A DNA stretch of 64,000 nucleotides from Bacillus salacetis (GTDB lineage: Bacteria > Bacillota > Bacilli > Bacillales > Bacillaceae_B), in the NCBI RefSeq assembly GCF_003581585.1, contig NZ_QXIR01000004.1, positions 62,001 through 126,000 of the forward strand, given 5' to 3'. Positions within the stretch are counted from its first letter, which is position 1; each line of letters starts with the position of its first letter. Below, piece by piece: positions 50,552-60,065 of the stretch. The translations under genes and the position numbers were made by a program. The notes below the pieces were generated by a model that was given only the letters and a program-made list of their open reading frames with translations, had not been told where the DNA came from and searched no databases.

Positions 50552-51598
50552 ATGAGAGTCTTGAAAGAAAGATTTGGAGAAATTGAAGGCAGGGAAATAT
50601 ATGCTTTCATACTGAGCAATGAGAATGGAATCGAAGTCACAGCCATTAACTATGGCTGTATCATCACTAAGATTCTGGCTCCTGATCAATTTGGAAACAT
50701 TGGAAATATTGTATTGGGACATGAAACCCTCGAGGAGTATGTGAGGGATGCTTCCTTTCTTGGTGCAGTTGCAGGAAGGGCCGCCGGCAGGATTGCGGGC
50801 GGTGAGTTCGAGTTGGATGGGGAACACTTCAAGCTTGCCCGGAATAATGGCGAAAACCACTTGCATGGCGGTATTAAAGGATTCAATAAAGCAGTATGGG
50901 ACGCGGAACCGTTTGAAAGCGGTGTACGTTTTAGGTACTTCAGTCCCGATGGGGAAGAAGGGTATCCCGGCAATTTGAATGCGGTGGTCACCTATACATT
51001 GGATGATCAGAACCAATTGAACGTACAGTATGAAGCGGAAACCGATAAGAAAACGATTGTGACATTGACGAACCATTCTTATTTTAATTTGAGCGGGGAC
51101 TTGAAAAGGGACGTGCTGCGGCATACCCTTCAGTTGAAAAGTGATCAGTTCCTGGAATTGGATGAAGGGTTCATTCCCACCGGGGCCTTGCTGGATGTAA
51201 AGGATACACCTTTTGATTTTATTGAAGGCAGGGAAATTGCTGAGGGAACTGTCTCCGGTCATCCGCAGAATGTCCTGGCCGGCAAAGGCTATGATCATCC
51301 TTTTATTCTAAATACACATCATGACGAGGAAATAGGTTTGTATGATCCCGAAAGCGGGCGCACCCTTACAGTGGAAACCGACCAGCCGGCAGTGGTTGTG
51401 TATTCAGGAAACTCCCTGGATTCTTCAAGTGATTTCCGGGGTAAGAAAGGGGAGAGATATCTGGGAATCTGTTTGGAAACCCAAGGATACCCGGATGCCG
51501 TACATCATCCGGAATTCCCATCAACGGAGTTAGATGTAAATGAGAAGTATCTTTCCAAGACTGTATTTAGATTCGGATTGAAAAGAGAGGGGAAATGA
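50552..51598 (+). CDS. Aldose 1-epimerase (GalM-type)
   Basis: Interconverts alpha and beta anomers of sugars such as xylose or glucose. 348 residues with 'FLGAVAGRAAGRIAGGEFEL', 'NGENHLHGGIKGFNKAVWDA' (the catalytic NxxxxLHGG), 'TLTNHSYFNLSG' (second His), and the Glu region 'GICLETQGYPDAVHHPEFPS'. ATG 50552 follows GGAGGCGC; an earlier start would overlap the esterase. Fourth in the xyl series; overlaps the next gene's leader by four bases. Confidence 0.93.
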   Translation: MRVLKERFGEIEGREIYAFILSNENGIEVTAINYGCIITKILAPDQFGNIGNIVLGHETLEEYVRDASFLGAVAGRAAGRIAGGEFELDGEHFKLARNNGENHLHGGIKGFNKAVWDAEPFESGVRFRYFSPDGEEGYPGNLNAVVTYTLDDQNQLNVQYEAETDKKTIVTLTNHSYFNLSGDLKRDVLRHTLQLKSDQFLELDEGFIPTGALLDVKDTPFDFIEGREIAEGTVSGHPQNVLAGKGYDHPFILNTHHDEEIGLYDPESGRTLTVETDQPAVVVYSGNSLDSSSDFRGKKGERYLGICLETQGYPDAVHHPEFPSTELDVNEKYLSKTVFRFGLKREGK

Positions 51599-51600
51599 AA

Positions 51601-52584
51601 ATGAATTATCGTGAATTGGGAAACACAGGAATCAAAATCAGCGAGGTCAGTTTCGGAACGTGGGCAATAGGCGGTTCCTGGGGAAAAACCAGTGATGCAG
51701 AAGCTTTGAAGTCACTGGAATACGCCATTGGCCAGGGTGTCAATTTCTTTGATACTGCAGATGTTTATGGCGATGGGCATAGTGAGGAATTACTGGCAGA
51801 AGCGACCAGAGGGAAAGAAGATGAAATCTATATTGCCACTAAATTCTGCCGTCAGGGAGATATTTTCGACCCGGCAAATTATAGTTACGAACAGGTGAAG
51901 AGCTATTGTGAAGACAGCCTTCGCCGCCTGAACAGGGAGGCAATCGATTTATACCAAATCCATTGCCCCGCAACCGAAATCCTAAGGGATGGCAGTGTGT
52001 TTGAAGTGCTTGACCGGTTAAAGGAAGAAGGGAAGATCCGGCATTATGGTGTTAGTGTGGAAACTGTTGAAGAAGGTCTGATCAGCTTGGAGAACCCCAA
52101 TGTAAAGAGCCTGCAGATTATCTACAATATGTTCCGCCAAAAGCCAATGGAAAAATTGATTCCCGCAGCAAATGAAAAGGGGGCCGGCCTTCTCGTCAGG
52201 CTTCCACTCGCAAGCGGGCTGCTGACAGGGAAATTCAGCAAGAGCCATGTGTTTGAAGAAGACGATCACCGCAATTTCAATGAGAATGGTGCAGCATTCA
52301 ATGTGGGTGAAACATTCGCCGGGCTGGGTTTCAAGAAAGGGGTTGAACTCGCTGACCAGCTGAAGTGGATAGCTGAGGGCAGAAACTCCATGGCAAGTGC
52401 ATCGTTACGCTGGCTTCTGGATCAAAAAGATATAACGGCCATCATTCCCGGGTTCAAAAATTTAAAACAGGTTCAAGATAACTTGTCAGCATTGGAAACC
52501 AAGCCATTCTCTGCCGAAGAACAGGAACGGATCCGCCGCTTCTATGAGGAAAATGTGGAAGAATACATTCGCGGACCATATTGA
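51601..52584 (+). CDS. Aldo/keto reductase
   Basis: A 327-residue NADPH-dependent reductase of the AKR superfamily. Catalytic tetrad: Asp in 'FFDTADVYGDGHSEELL' together with its Tyr, Lys in 'YIATKFCRQG', and His in 'IDLYQIHCPA'. The cofactor site includes 'IIPGFKNLKQVQDNLSALE'. ATG 51601 has GAGGGG at 8 nt; an ATG six bases upstream is too close. Placed after galM in the xyl series, it could reduce a pentose or an aldehyde by-product. Substrate unknown. Confidence 0.9.
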   Translation: MNYRELGNTGIKISEVSFGTWAIGGSWGKTSDAEALKSLEYAIGQGVNFFDTADVYGDGHSEELLAEATRGKEDEIYIATKFCRQGDIFDPANYSYEQVKSYCEDSLRRLNREAIDLYQIHCPATEILRDGSVFEVLDRLKEEGKIRHYGVSVETVEEGLISLENPNVKSLQIIYNMFRQKPMEKLIPAANEKGAGLLVRLPLASGLLTGKFSKSHVFEEDDHRNFNENGAAFNVGETFAGLGFKKGVELADQLKWIAEGRNSMASASLRWLLDQKDITAIIPGFKNLKQVQDNLSALETKPFSAEEQERIRRFYEENVEEYIRGPY

Positions 52585-52601
52585 TTGAGGGGAAGTTCCA
52601 A

Positions 52602-52648
52602 TGTGGTACCAGGTACGAAACGGTCGTTTTGTACCTGGCACCTATCCC
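52602..52648. repeat. GTACCTGGCACC-type intergenic palindrome
   Basis: 'GGTACCAGGTACGAAAC' and 'GTTTTGTACCTGGCACC' form an imperfect 17-base inverted repeat. Similar palindromes are common between genes of Bacillaceae. Confidence 0.7.
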
Positions 52649-52713
52649 TTGATTTGTACCAGCCACAAAAAATGCGTTAATTAAAAAATTTATATAAAAA
52701 GGCAGGCATAGAG

Positions 52714-53352
52714 ATGTCCAGTCCCATAATTCAAAATGTCATCACCAGGAAAAAAGCCATTGCCATTACATTCGACGATGGACCTAACCCTGTCTATACA
52801 CCCCAGGTGCTCGAAATCTTTAAAAAGGCAAACGGGAAGGCAACTTTCTTTATGATTGGGGAACAAATGCAGAACTCACCGGACTTAGTCAAAGCAGTGA
52901 CAGGTCTTGGCCATGAAATTGGAAATCATACATACACACATCCAAAACTCACTGAAATCAACTGTGAAAAAGCATCATGGGAAATAGATGAAACATCCAA
53001 ACTGATCGAAAGGTTGACGGGACAATCGCCTGTTCTGTTCCGGCCGCCATATCTGGATTATGACAAGGAAACATCTCGGCTTTTGAATGAAAAAGGCTTC
53101 CCGATGATGATTGGCGCCGCAAATATGGAAGCTTCCGATTGGGAGCGGCCGGGGGTGGATTTCATCCTGGAGAAAACAAGGAGTGTTGTTGGAAATGGGA
53201 GCATACTCCTTTTCCACGATGGCTACGGAAACCGTTCACAAACAATCGAAGCAGTAAGAATACTGATCGATGAACTGACACGGCAAGGATTTGAACTGCT
53301 AACCGTAAGCGAACTATTAAGCTCGGCAGACACAAATACGTTACCGCTTTAA
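52714..53352 (+). CDS. Polysaccharide deacetylase (CE4, NodB domain)
   Basis: A 212-residue NodB-domain esterase: motif 1 'AITFDDGPNPVYTP' (catalytic base and metal Asp), motif 2 'GHEIGNHTYTHPKL' (metal His pair), motif 3 'RPPYLDYDKE', motif 5 'ILLFHDGYGNR'. There is no signal peptide or anchor, unusual for peptidoglycan deacetylases, so it may act on intracellular oligosaccharides. The ribosome binding site is weak. The last four codons and TAA lie within a palindromic element (53340-53392), which may have replaced the original C-terminus. Confidence 0.87.
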   Translation: MSSPIIQNVITRKKAIAITFDDGPNPVYTPQVLEIFKKANGKATFFMIGEQMQNSPDLVKAVTGLGHEIGNHTYTHPKLTEINCEKASWEIDETSKLIERLTGQSPVLFRPPYLDYDKETSRLLNEKGFPMMIGAANMEASDWERPGVDFILEKTRSVVGNGSILLFHDGYGNRSQTIEAVRILIDELTRQGFELLTVSELLSSADTNTLPL

Positions 53353-53392
53353 AGCGCTGAGGGACTGTCCCCCGGTGCTTTAAAGCGGTAAC
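53340..53392. repeat. Palindromic element, GGGACTGTCCC core with 16-base arms
   Basis: GTTACCGCTTTAAAGC and GCTTTAAAGCGGTAAC are perfect arms around a GGGACTGTCCC core. It supplies the stop codon of the deacetylase gene. Confidence 0.88.
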
Positions 53393-53408
53393 GTAATAAA
53401 GGAGCTTA

Positions 53409-54041
53409 TTATGCGGTCTGTGATTCCTTTTGTTTCTTATCGATTCGCTGAAAGGCAAGATAACAGGCTGACATGATGATGGCAGCTGTAAAACTTCCTC
53501 CGAAGATGAACAGCAGTGCAGGAAGGGCATCCATGACAAACAGCGCTGCAATGACTCCTGCGAGCAGAAGAATATTCGAAACAGGGTTCAGCAGCATGAT
53601 CAGGAAAGCATTTTTAAACACCTGTGCCAAGCCTGCATTATAGTGAACATACACCGGTATGGTATACAGCACGGTCATCACAATTATAAGAATCATAAGG
53701 TAAAGAGGAATATGCGTTACCTGGAATTCATTAGTCCCAGTCAGGCTCATAAAGTGAAGGTCCAGATAGACCACACCCGCTAATAAGGCAAAAACGCCTC
53801 CTAATAAATTACTTTTCAATAATTCTCTCTTATAGGTTGTCCAAAACGTTTGAAGGATTGGAATCTCATAATCTCCCATTATCCATTTGCGGAGAATAGT
53901 AAACAATGAAACGGTTGCCGGCAAAAAGCCTATAACGACCAGTCCCATGAGAGTGAAGCCGATCCATAGAATATTTAAATAGGCGAACTTTGTGATCCAT
54001 TCGGTAAGGGAATACAGCCCCCTGAATGCCCGGTTATTCAT
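53409..54041 (-). CDS. DUF624/YesL-type membrane protein
   Basis: A 210-residue membrane protein with five hydrophobic helices and a typical 'LNILWIGFTLMGLVVIGFLP' and 'ATVSLFTILRKWIMGDYEIP' beginning. YesL-type proteins are encoded beside sugar ABC importers and YesMN-type two-component systems, as here. ATG 54041 follows AAAGGGGTCAT; an ATG 48 bp upstream has no site. Role unknown. Confidence 0.85.
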   Translation of the reverse strand: MNNRAFRGLYSLTEWITKFAYLNILWIGFTLMGLVVIGFLPATVSLFTILRKWIMGDYEIPILQTFWTTYKRELLKSNLLGGVFALLAGVVYLDLHFMSLTGTNEFQVTHIPLYLMILIIVMTVLYTIPVYVHYNAGLAQVFKNAFLIMLLNPVSNILLLAGVIAALFVMDALPALLFIFGGSFTAAIIMSACYLAFQRIDKKQKESQTA

Positions 54042-54188
54042 ACAATATGACCCCTTTGTTATGCACTTGCAATTTTGTTTGTCTCTCATTATAGACCATA
54101 TTCAGATATTTAGGAATAGTATTAACGTTTTTGAAAAAATAAGATATAGTATTCTTAAAAAACTATTTTAGTAAAGTAGAAGGGCGTA

Positions 54189-55964
54189 ATGTTCATGTTG
54201 AAAAACCTGCAAAAATGGAACACGCTCCGCAATCAGATATCATTTGTTTTTTTGGTTGTCATGGCAACGGTGCTGGCAATGGTCAGTATCCTTACGTACA
54301 ACCAGGTATCTACCTTGTTGAAGAATAATGCTGAGAAACAGATAGAACAAACCGCACTGGAAGCAAATGGACGCCTGGAATCTCTATACAAGCAGATCAG
54401 CACTGCTTCCAAGCTGGTAATGACGAACAGGAACATACAAAACGTCCTGGAAAAAACATATGAAGGAAAAGCTGTAGATTTTAACGAACGTCAGGAACTT
54501 GAAGGAATCGTCAATAATATACAGGCCAATACGGATGGAATCTTTTCCTTCGAGCTTTATACACGAAACATGAACCGGCTGCTGCCTTTAGACGACACCA
54601 GCCTTGTCACAAGGATTGATAAAAAATGGATCATCAGTGCCGATAAGGCAAACGGGGGCTTGATCTGGATCGGCGATGATCCCAATAATTCCGATAACCT
54701 GCTGGCATTGCGGAGGGTGAATCTCATGGGGAAAGGCTATGACACAGGAGGATACCTGCTCATCAGCGTCTACCGCAATTATTTGCAGTTTGAAAATGAG
54801 ACAGATGTAACGAATCAGTTTTCACTATTATTTGATAAGGACATGAAGCCGATCCTATCAAATTACGAAGATCCTTTGACACCGATCGTTGAGAAAAACG
54901 ATGGAAGTATCACCTTGAACAATATTGAGTACATCGTCACCAGGAAAACGTCACAAATCACGGATTGGACCCTGATCATCCTGACACCGATCAAGGAACT
55001 CACGGCCGGTATCAGCGTACTTCGGATGGTCATCATTATTTCCGGGATCATCGGGTTCATCATCTTCCTGGTAAGCTCGCTTCTGCTTTCCTCTTTTATC
55101 ACGAGGCCGATCATCAAGTTGACTAAAACGATGCAGCAGGCAAGTGCGGGATCTTTATCTATGAACCCCAGTGTGACAACCGTAAATGAGATCAATGAAC
55201 TGAACAGCACCTATAACCAGCTGGCAAAGCAGACCAACCACCTTATCCAGATGGTATATCAGAAGGAAATCACACGCAGCCGCAGTGAATTGAAAGCATT
55301 GCAGGCCCAAATCAATCCTCATTTTTTGTTTAATACTCTCGATGCACTGAAATGGGCTTTAGAGGACAAAGACGAAGAGGATCTCGCTGAATTCGTGGTG
55401 TCGATGTCAGAGCTTTTCCGCTATACAATAACAAAACAGACCAACGGAGACTGGGTCAGCATTAAAGAAGAGATTCAGCATATCCAAAATTATATGGATA
55501 TCATGAAGATGCGTTTTGGAGACGATCTAAAATGGAATTTGAATATTGCACAAGATTTGGAACAAGTCAGAATACCCAAGCTGCTGATTCAGCCCTTGAT
55601 CGAGAATGCAGTGCTCCATGGCGCAGGAAATACAACAGACCCCTGCACCCTGTCTGTTTCAATCAAGCCTGCCGGGGTTGAAGGATATCTCAGGGTTGTA
55701 GTGGAAGACGATGGACCGGGGATCTCCCAGGAAAAATTAAGATCCATCTATGAGGCTATGGAGGGGGGAGGCGTCCTTTCGAACCCTTCCGGTAATGGGA
55801 TGGCCATCACCAATGTGAACAAACGCCTCCAATTATATTATCCAAATCGTATGGAGGTTGGCCTGACAATAGTGAGTCAACCTGATATAGGAACGAAGGT
55901 TTCATTTGAAATACCTGTAAAGGGGGAAGGGGATAGTGATGAAAACGTTATTGATCGCCGATGA
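54189..55964 (+). CDS. Sensor histidine kinase (YesM/XynD-like)
   Basis: A 591-residue membrane kinase. An N-terminal helix (~residues 20-40), a ~230-residue extracytoplasmic sensor, a second helix near 280-300 ('MVIIISGIIGFIIFLVSSLL'), HAMP ('FITRPIIKLTKTMQQASAGS'), a His-kinase module with the phospho-acceptor in 'LKALQAQINPHFLFNTLDAL' and an ATPase domain 'PKLLIQPLIENAVLHG', 'VVVEDDGPGISQEKL', 'GNGMAITNVNKRLQLYYP'. This LytS/YesM class pairs with AraC-type regulators. ATG 54189 or 54195. It likely senses xylo-oligosaccharides or the loaded binding protein. Confidence 0.92.
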   Translation: MFMLKNLQKWNTLRNQISFVFLVVMATVLAMVSILTYNQVSTLLKNNAEKQIEQTALEANGRLESLYKQISTASKLVMTNRNIQNVLEKTYEGKAVDFNERQELEGIVNNIQANTDGIFSFELYTRNMNRLLPLDDTSLVTRIDKKWIISADKANGGLIWIGDDPNNSDNLLALRRVNLMGKGYDTGGYLLISVYRNYLQFENETDVTNQFSLLFDKDMKPILSNYEDPLTPIVEKNDGSITLNNIEYIVTRKTSQITDWTLIILTPIKELTAGISVLRMVIIISGIIGFIIFLVSSLLLSSFITRPIIKLTKTMQQASAGSLSMNPSVTTVNEINELNSTYNQLAKQTNHLIQMVYQKEITRSRSELKALQAQINPHFLFNTLDALKWALEDKDEEDLAEFVVSMSELFRYTITKQTNGDWVSIKEEIQHIQNYMDIMKMRFGDDLKWNLNIAQDLEQVRIPKLLIQPLIENAVLHGAGNTTDPCTLSVSIKPAGVEGYLRVVVEDDGPGISQEKLRSIYEAMEGGGVLSNPSGNGMAITNVNKRLQLYYPNRMEVGLTIVSQPDIGTKVSFEIPVKGEGDSDENVIDRR

Positions 55965-56718
55965 TGAACCAAGAACACGCCAAGGCCTGGCCAAGATCCT
56001 GGATAAATGGGCGGACGGGAATTATCACGTCATGACTGCTTCCAATGGTGAAGAGGCAATTGAATCCATGAAAGCAAACAAAGTCCATATTTTGATCACC
56101 GACATCCGAATGCCGGAAATCACCGGCCTTCAATTATTGAAGTTGGCGAAGGAACAGAATATCCTGCCGGTCATCATCGTCATCTCCGCGTACTCGGAAT
56201 TTGAATATGCCCAGGAAGCACTGAGGCTCGGGGTCATCAACTACCTCCTCAAGCCTATCAGTAAGAAAACCCTGATAGAGGCGGTCGAAGCTGCAGCGGA
56301 AGCGGTGGAAAGACAAGAACGGGCAAAAACCATCGAGAAAGTAGTGGACAAGAAACTGGTACAGGCAGGCAGCCAGAATGCTTCAGTACCGGCACCCATT
56401 AAGGAAGCAATTGAGTATATCAACAGTCATCTGAAGAATGAACTTTCCCAGAGAGAAGTCGCGGACCATGTGCATTTGAATGCGAGCTACCTGAGCGTCC
56501 TTTTTAAGGATCATGTCAAGATGACGTTCAGTGAATATGTGACAAGAAGGAGGATTCAAAGGGCAAAGGACTTATTGTTCTCTACCAACCTTTCAATCAA
56601 CGAAATAGCAGAAGAATCGGGTTACAGGACGGCAAAGTATTTTATCAAGATATTCAAAGAACTGGAAGGTATGACACCGAGCGCATATAGAAAAGCGCAT
56701 GATGAAACCGCTTTCTAA
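55939..56718 (+). CDS. AraC-type response regulator (YesN/XynC-like)
   Basis: A 259-residue regulator. Receiver domain: 'LLIADDEPRTRQGLAKIL' (acidic pair), phospho-Asp in 'VHILITDIRMPEITGLQLL', Ser/Thr and Lys in 'VIVISAYSEFEYAQEAL' and 'NYLLKPISKKTLIEA'. A short linker leads to an AraC-type double HTH ('LSQREVADHVHLNASYLSVL', 'LSINEIAEESGYRTAKYFIK'). ATG 55939 follows GAAGGGGATAGTG and overlaps the kinase gene by 26 bp, ensuring coupling. It probably activates the importer genes downstream. Confidence 0.93.
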   Translation: MKTLLIADDEPRTRQGLAKILDKWADGNYHVMTASNGEEAIESMKANKVHILITDIRMPEITGLQLLKLAKEQNILPVIIVISAYSEFEYAQEALRLGVINYLLKPISKKTLIEAVEAAAEAVERQERAKTIEKVVDKKLVQAGSQNASVPAPIKEAIEYINSHLKNELSQREVADHVHLNASYLSVLFKDHVKMTFSEYVTRRRIQRAKDLLFSTNLSINEIAEESGYRTAKYFIKIFKELEGMTPSAYRKAHDETAF

Positions 56719-56825
56719 AAATAGTAGTATTTTTCCTAATCGTTGTTACCTATTTTTCAGAACTCTCTGACGGTACACTAGAAATGTAAGAAACAATACA
56801 AACAAGGTCAAAGGGGGATCTTACA

Positions 56826-58130
56826 TTGTTGAAAAAGAAAGCGGTTGCAATCATGATGGCTTCACTGTTGCTCGTCTCACTTGCACTTGCAGGCTGTTCT
56901 TCTTCAGGATCTGAGGAAGCCAGTGCGGATGGCAAGAAAGTAATCAAATTTATGCATTTATGGCCTGAAGGCAGTTCAAATGCACAGTTCTCCATTGTGA
57001 AAGACATCATTGGTGAATATGAGAAAGAACATGATGTGAAAATCGAAACAGAAATCCTTAACCCGGATCAATACAGGGAAAAACTGAAAGTCCTTGCCTC
57101 ATCCAATGAGCTTCCTGATATCGGGATGACCTGGTCGGACGGATTCATCCAGCCTTATGTAGAAGGCGACATGCTGACTCCTCTTGATGATGTGGATACA
57201 GGCGGGGTTGAATTCATCCCCGGAGTGAAAGAATCCTATGCAGTCGATGGAAAAACGTACGGCCTTCCACTGGAATTGAACATCTCTTATGTATTCTACA
57301 ACAAAGAGATCTTCAAAAAGCACGGGCTGGAAGTTCCAAAGACTTATGAAGAATACAAAAACGTCGTGAAAACATTGGCAGATGCGGGTGTTACACCTGC
57401 TACAGTCGGTGCGAAAGATGGATGGCCGGCATCATTCTGGTTCATGTATATGGCGGACAGGATCGGCGGTTCTACAATCCTTACAGATGTCATCGATGGC
57501 AAAGCAAAATTCGATGATCCAGCCATCAAACAGGCAGCAGAAGAAATTCAAAACCTTGTTGACATGGGCGGTTTCGTGAAAGGCGCCAGCGCGTTATCAA
57601 ATGACGATGCCAAAGGCTACTTCATGAATGAACAGGCGGCAATGTTCCTGACAGCTACATGGGAGCTTCCTAACTACACAACAAGCCCTGATGTAACACA
57701 AGAATTCAAAGATAAGATCGGCTACTTCAAATTCCCGACGTATGAAGGCGGAAAAGGTGAGTCCATCGACAGTTACGTTGGTGGTCCAGGAGTCGGCCTA
57801 TTCGTTGCAAAAGATTCCAAAGTCCAAGATGAAGCGAAGGATTTCGTCGGCTATCTTGTGAAGAGATGGGGAGAGAAATCAGTAACAGATGCTGGTGTCA
57901 TCCCGGCAACAAAAGTGGACACTGCCAGCCTGGAGCTTGATCCGATGTACATTGAAATCCTCGATGATCTGGCTGCAGCTTCCAATGTGACAACTTACTT
58001 TGATACACAATCAAGCCCTGCAGTCTCCGAGCTTCACCATGACCTGGTAACAGCTCTGTTCGGAAAACAAGTGACTCCGGAAGAATTCGTGAAGCAGCAC
58101 GCGGACGAACTGGCCAAAGAGCAAGAGTAA
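56826..58130 (+). CDS. Extracellular sugar-binding lipoprotein (XynE-like)
   Basis: A 434-residue family 1 solute-binding lipoprotein. The signal peptide ends in lipobox 'LALAGC' with Ser-rich linker. Binding-protein pattern: 'VIKFMHLWPEGSSNAQFSIV', 'LASSNELPDIGMTWSDGFIQ', 'YGLPLELNISYVFYNKEIFK', 'AAMFLTATWELPNY'. Translation probably starts at TTG 56826 after GGGGGATC. It lies ~108 bp after the response regulator. Given the xyl context it probably binds xylo-oligosaccharides; other oligosaccharides are possible. Confidence 0.9.
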   Translation: MLKKKAVAIMMASLLLVSLALAGCSSSGSEEASADGKKVIKFMHLWPEGSSNAQFSIVKDIIGEYEKEHDVKIETEILNPDQYREKLKVLASSNELPDIGMTWSDGFIQPYVEGDMLTPLDDVDTGGVEFIPGVKESYAVDGKTYGLPLELNISYVFYNKEIFKKHGLEVPKTYEEYKNVVKTLADAGVTPATVGAKDGWPASFWFMYMADRIGGSTILTDVIDGKAKFDDPAIKQAAEEIQNLVDMGGFVKGASALSNDDAKGYFMNEQAAMFLTATWELPNYTTSPDVTQEFKDKIGYFKFPTYEGGKGESIDSYVGGPGVGLFVAKDSKVQDEAKDFVGYLVKRWGEKSVTDAGVIPATKVDTASLELDPMYIEILDDLAAASNVTTYFDTQSSPAVSELHHDLVTALFGKQVTPEEFVKQHADELAKEQE

Positions 58131-58249
58131 TACAATTCTTTGATGGAGGGCATACCATTATGCCCTCCATCGCTTTATCCAAAGGAGGCATATGCCCCTT
58201 TTCCACAGTTTTTTGGGGAAAGCCTGTTATCAAGAAGGGAGTATAGAAA

Positions 58250-59128
58250 ATGAGAAGTGTAATGTCGAACAAATGGGTTATCAGCCTTTATGTACTTCCT
58301 GCATTAATCCTGATTCTCCTATTAATCTACATCCCGATCGTCCTTACCGGATATTACGGCCTGATGGATTGGAACGGAATCGGCCAGATGAAGTTCACCG
58401 GAATGGATAACTACATAGAACTGGTCAAGGACTCGATGTTCTGGAAGAGCACCTGGCACTCAATCCTGCTTGGATTGTTTTCCACATTGAGCCTCGTCGG
58501 CTATTTAATTTTGTCCTTGATCTTGGCAAGTAAGATCAAAGGCGCCAACTTTTTCAGAAAGATTTATCTGATTCCGATGCTGTTATCTTCCGTTGCAATC
58601 GGACAGCTGTGGGCAAAAATCTTTGACCCGTCAAATGGCATGCTGAACAGGCTGCTGGTCCTGGTCGGTTTCGAAAATCCGCCGGTATGGCTGGCAGACC
58701 CGAATATTGTGTTGTATGCCTTGTTCTTCCCGATTGTATGGCAGTATGCCGGCTTCTATATCATCATCTTCTATGCGGCATTGAAAAATGTACCAGAGGA
58801 GTTAGTGGAAGCAGCGAAGATCGACGGTGCCACGCCTGTCCAGATTGCTTATAAAATCAAAGTACCGTTGATTTCCGGTGTGATTAAAGTGATGGTCATC
58901 CTGGCAATCGTCGGTTCTCTGAAATACTTCGATTTGATTTTCGTCCTGACTGGCGGCGGACCGAATGGGGCCAGTGAAGTGATGGCGTCTTACATGTACA
59001 AGGAAGCTTTCAGCAAATACAATTTCGGTTACGGAAGTGCCATCGGCTTCGGCTTATTGGTGATCTGCCTTGTGATGACCTGGATCATCCAAAAATTAAT
59101 GACAACAAACAATGAAACGGAATATTAA
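58250..59128 (+). CDS. Sugar ABC transporter permease (MalF-like, XynF-like)
   Basis: A 292-residue permease with six helices. The EAA loop is in 'VPEELVEAAKIDGATPVQIA', which contacts the shared ATPase. 'LKYFDLIFVLTGGGPNGASE' is a CUT1-family signature. ATG 58250 follows GGGAGTATAGAAA. Second gene of the importer operon. Confidence 0.93.
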   Translation: MRSVMSNKWVISLYVLPALILILLLIYIPIVLTGYYGLMDWNGIGQMKFTGMDNYIELVKDSMFWKSTWHSILLGLFSTLSLVGYLILSLILASKIKGANFFRKIYLIPMLLSSVAIGQLWAKIFDPSNGMLNRLLVLVGFENPPVWLADPNIVLYALFFPIVWQYAGFYIIIFYAALKNVPEELVEAAKIDGATPVQIAYKIKVPLISGVIKVMVILAIVGSLKYFDLIFVLTGGGPNGASEVMASYMYKEAFSKYNFGYGSAIGFGLLVICLVMTWIIQKLMTTNNETEY

Positions 59129-59143
59129 GAAAGGGGAGAAAAA

Positions 59144-60049
59144 ATGATGAGCAAAGCTGCATTGGAAACACAGTCACAAGTACAGCCGACACTCCCAGCT
59201 TCTTATAAAACAAGCAAGTCCTTAGGAAAAAGAATCGGCTTCGGCATTCTCTATATCATTCTCGGAATAATCGGAATTGTCCAGGTATATCCGTTAATCT
59301 GGCTGTTCATGTTTTCTTTGAAGACAAATCAAGAGGTATTCGGGATGTCCCCGTTTGCTCTGCCGCAGGATCCGCAGTGGGGCAACTATGTAAAAGCCTG
59401 GACAACAGGAAACATAGATACCTATTTTTTTAACAGTGTACTTTATACGGTCGTTGCCGTCATATTGACTGTCATCCTCGCCAGCTTCGTGACATTCGCT
59501 GTAACAAGGATGCATTGGAAGCTGAGCGGGCTTGTCCTCGGACTGTTCATGGCAGGATACATGATCCCGCTGCATTCAACATTGATTCCATTGTTCAATA
59601 TTTTCAAATCGGTCAACCTGATTGATAACCCATTATCGATCATCATTTCCTACGTCGCATTCAACCTGCCGATCACCATCATGATTCTGACCGGCTTCTA
59701 CAAATCACTGCCAAGGGAAATCGAAGAAGCGGCAGTCATGGACGGCTGCTCGATTCACCGGATCTTCTTCCAGATCACATTGCCGATGACGATGCCGGTC
59801 CTGTCGACAACCGTCATCATCAACATGATCTACAATTGGAATGAATTCGTATTCGTCCAAACCTTCATGAGCTCCGACAAATGGAAAACCATCACAGTCG
59901 GTGTCAATAACTTTGTCGGACAATACCTAACAGACTGGGGTGCAATCGGGGCAACCTTGATGATCAGCATCATCCCAGTACTGATCGCATACTTCATCCT
60001 CAGCGACCGCATAGTAGAAGGAATTGCTGCGGGTTCGGTAAAAGGCTGA
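59144..60049 (+). CDS. Sugar ABC transporter permease (MalG-like, XynG-like)
   Basis: A 301-residue permease: hydrophilic ~28-residue N-terminus, six helices, EAA loop 'LPREIEEAAVMDGCSIHRIF', and 'LSDRIVEGIAAGSVKG' at the C-terminus, typical of CUT1 MalG-like subunits. AAAGGGGAG precedes ATG 59144. No ATPase gene follows; a strong terminator does. In Bacillus such importers use the common ATPase MsmX, so that is expected here too. Confidence 0.93.
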   Translation: MMSKAALETQSQVQPTLPASYKTSKSLGKRIGFGILYIILGIIGIVQVYPLIWLFMFSLKTNQEVFGMSPFALPQDPQWGNYVKAWTTGNIDTYFFNSVLYTVVAVILTVILASFVTFAVTRMHWKLSGLVLGLFMAGYMIPLHSTLIPLFNIFKSVNLIDNPLSIIISYVAFNLPITIMILTGFYKSLPREIEEAAVMDGCSIHRIFFQITLPMTMPVLSTTVIINMIYNWNEFVFVQTFMSSDKWKTITVGVNNFVGQYLTDWGAIGATLMISIIPVLIAYFILSDRIVEGIAAGSVKG

Positions 60050-60065
60050 TAAATATACCAATCTG

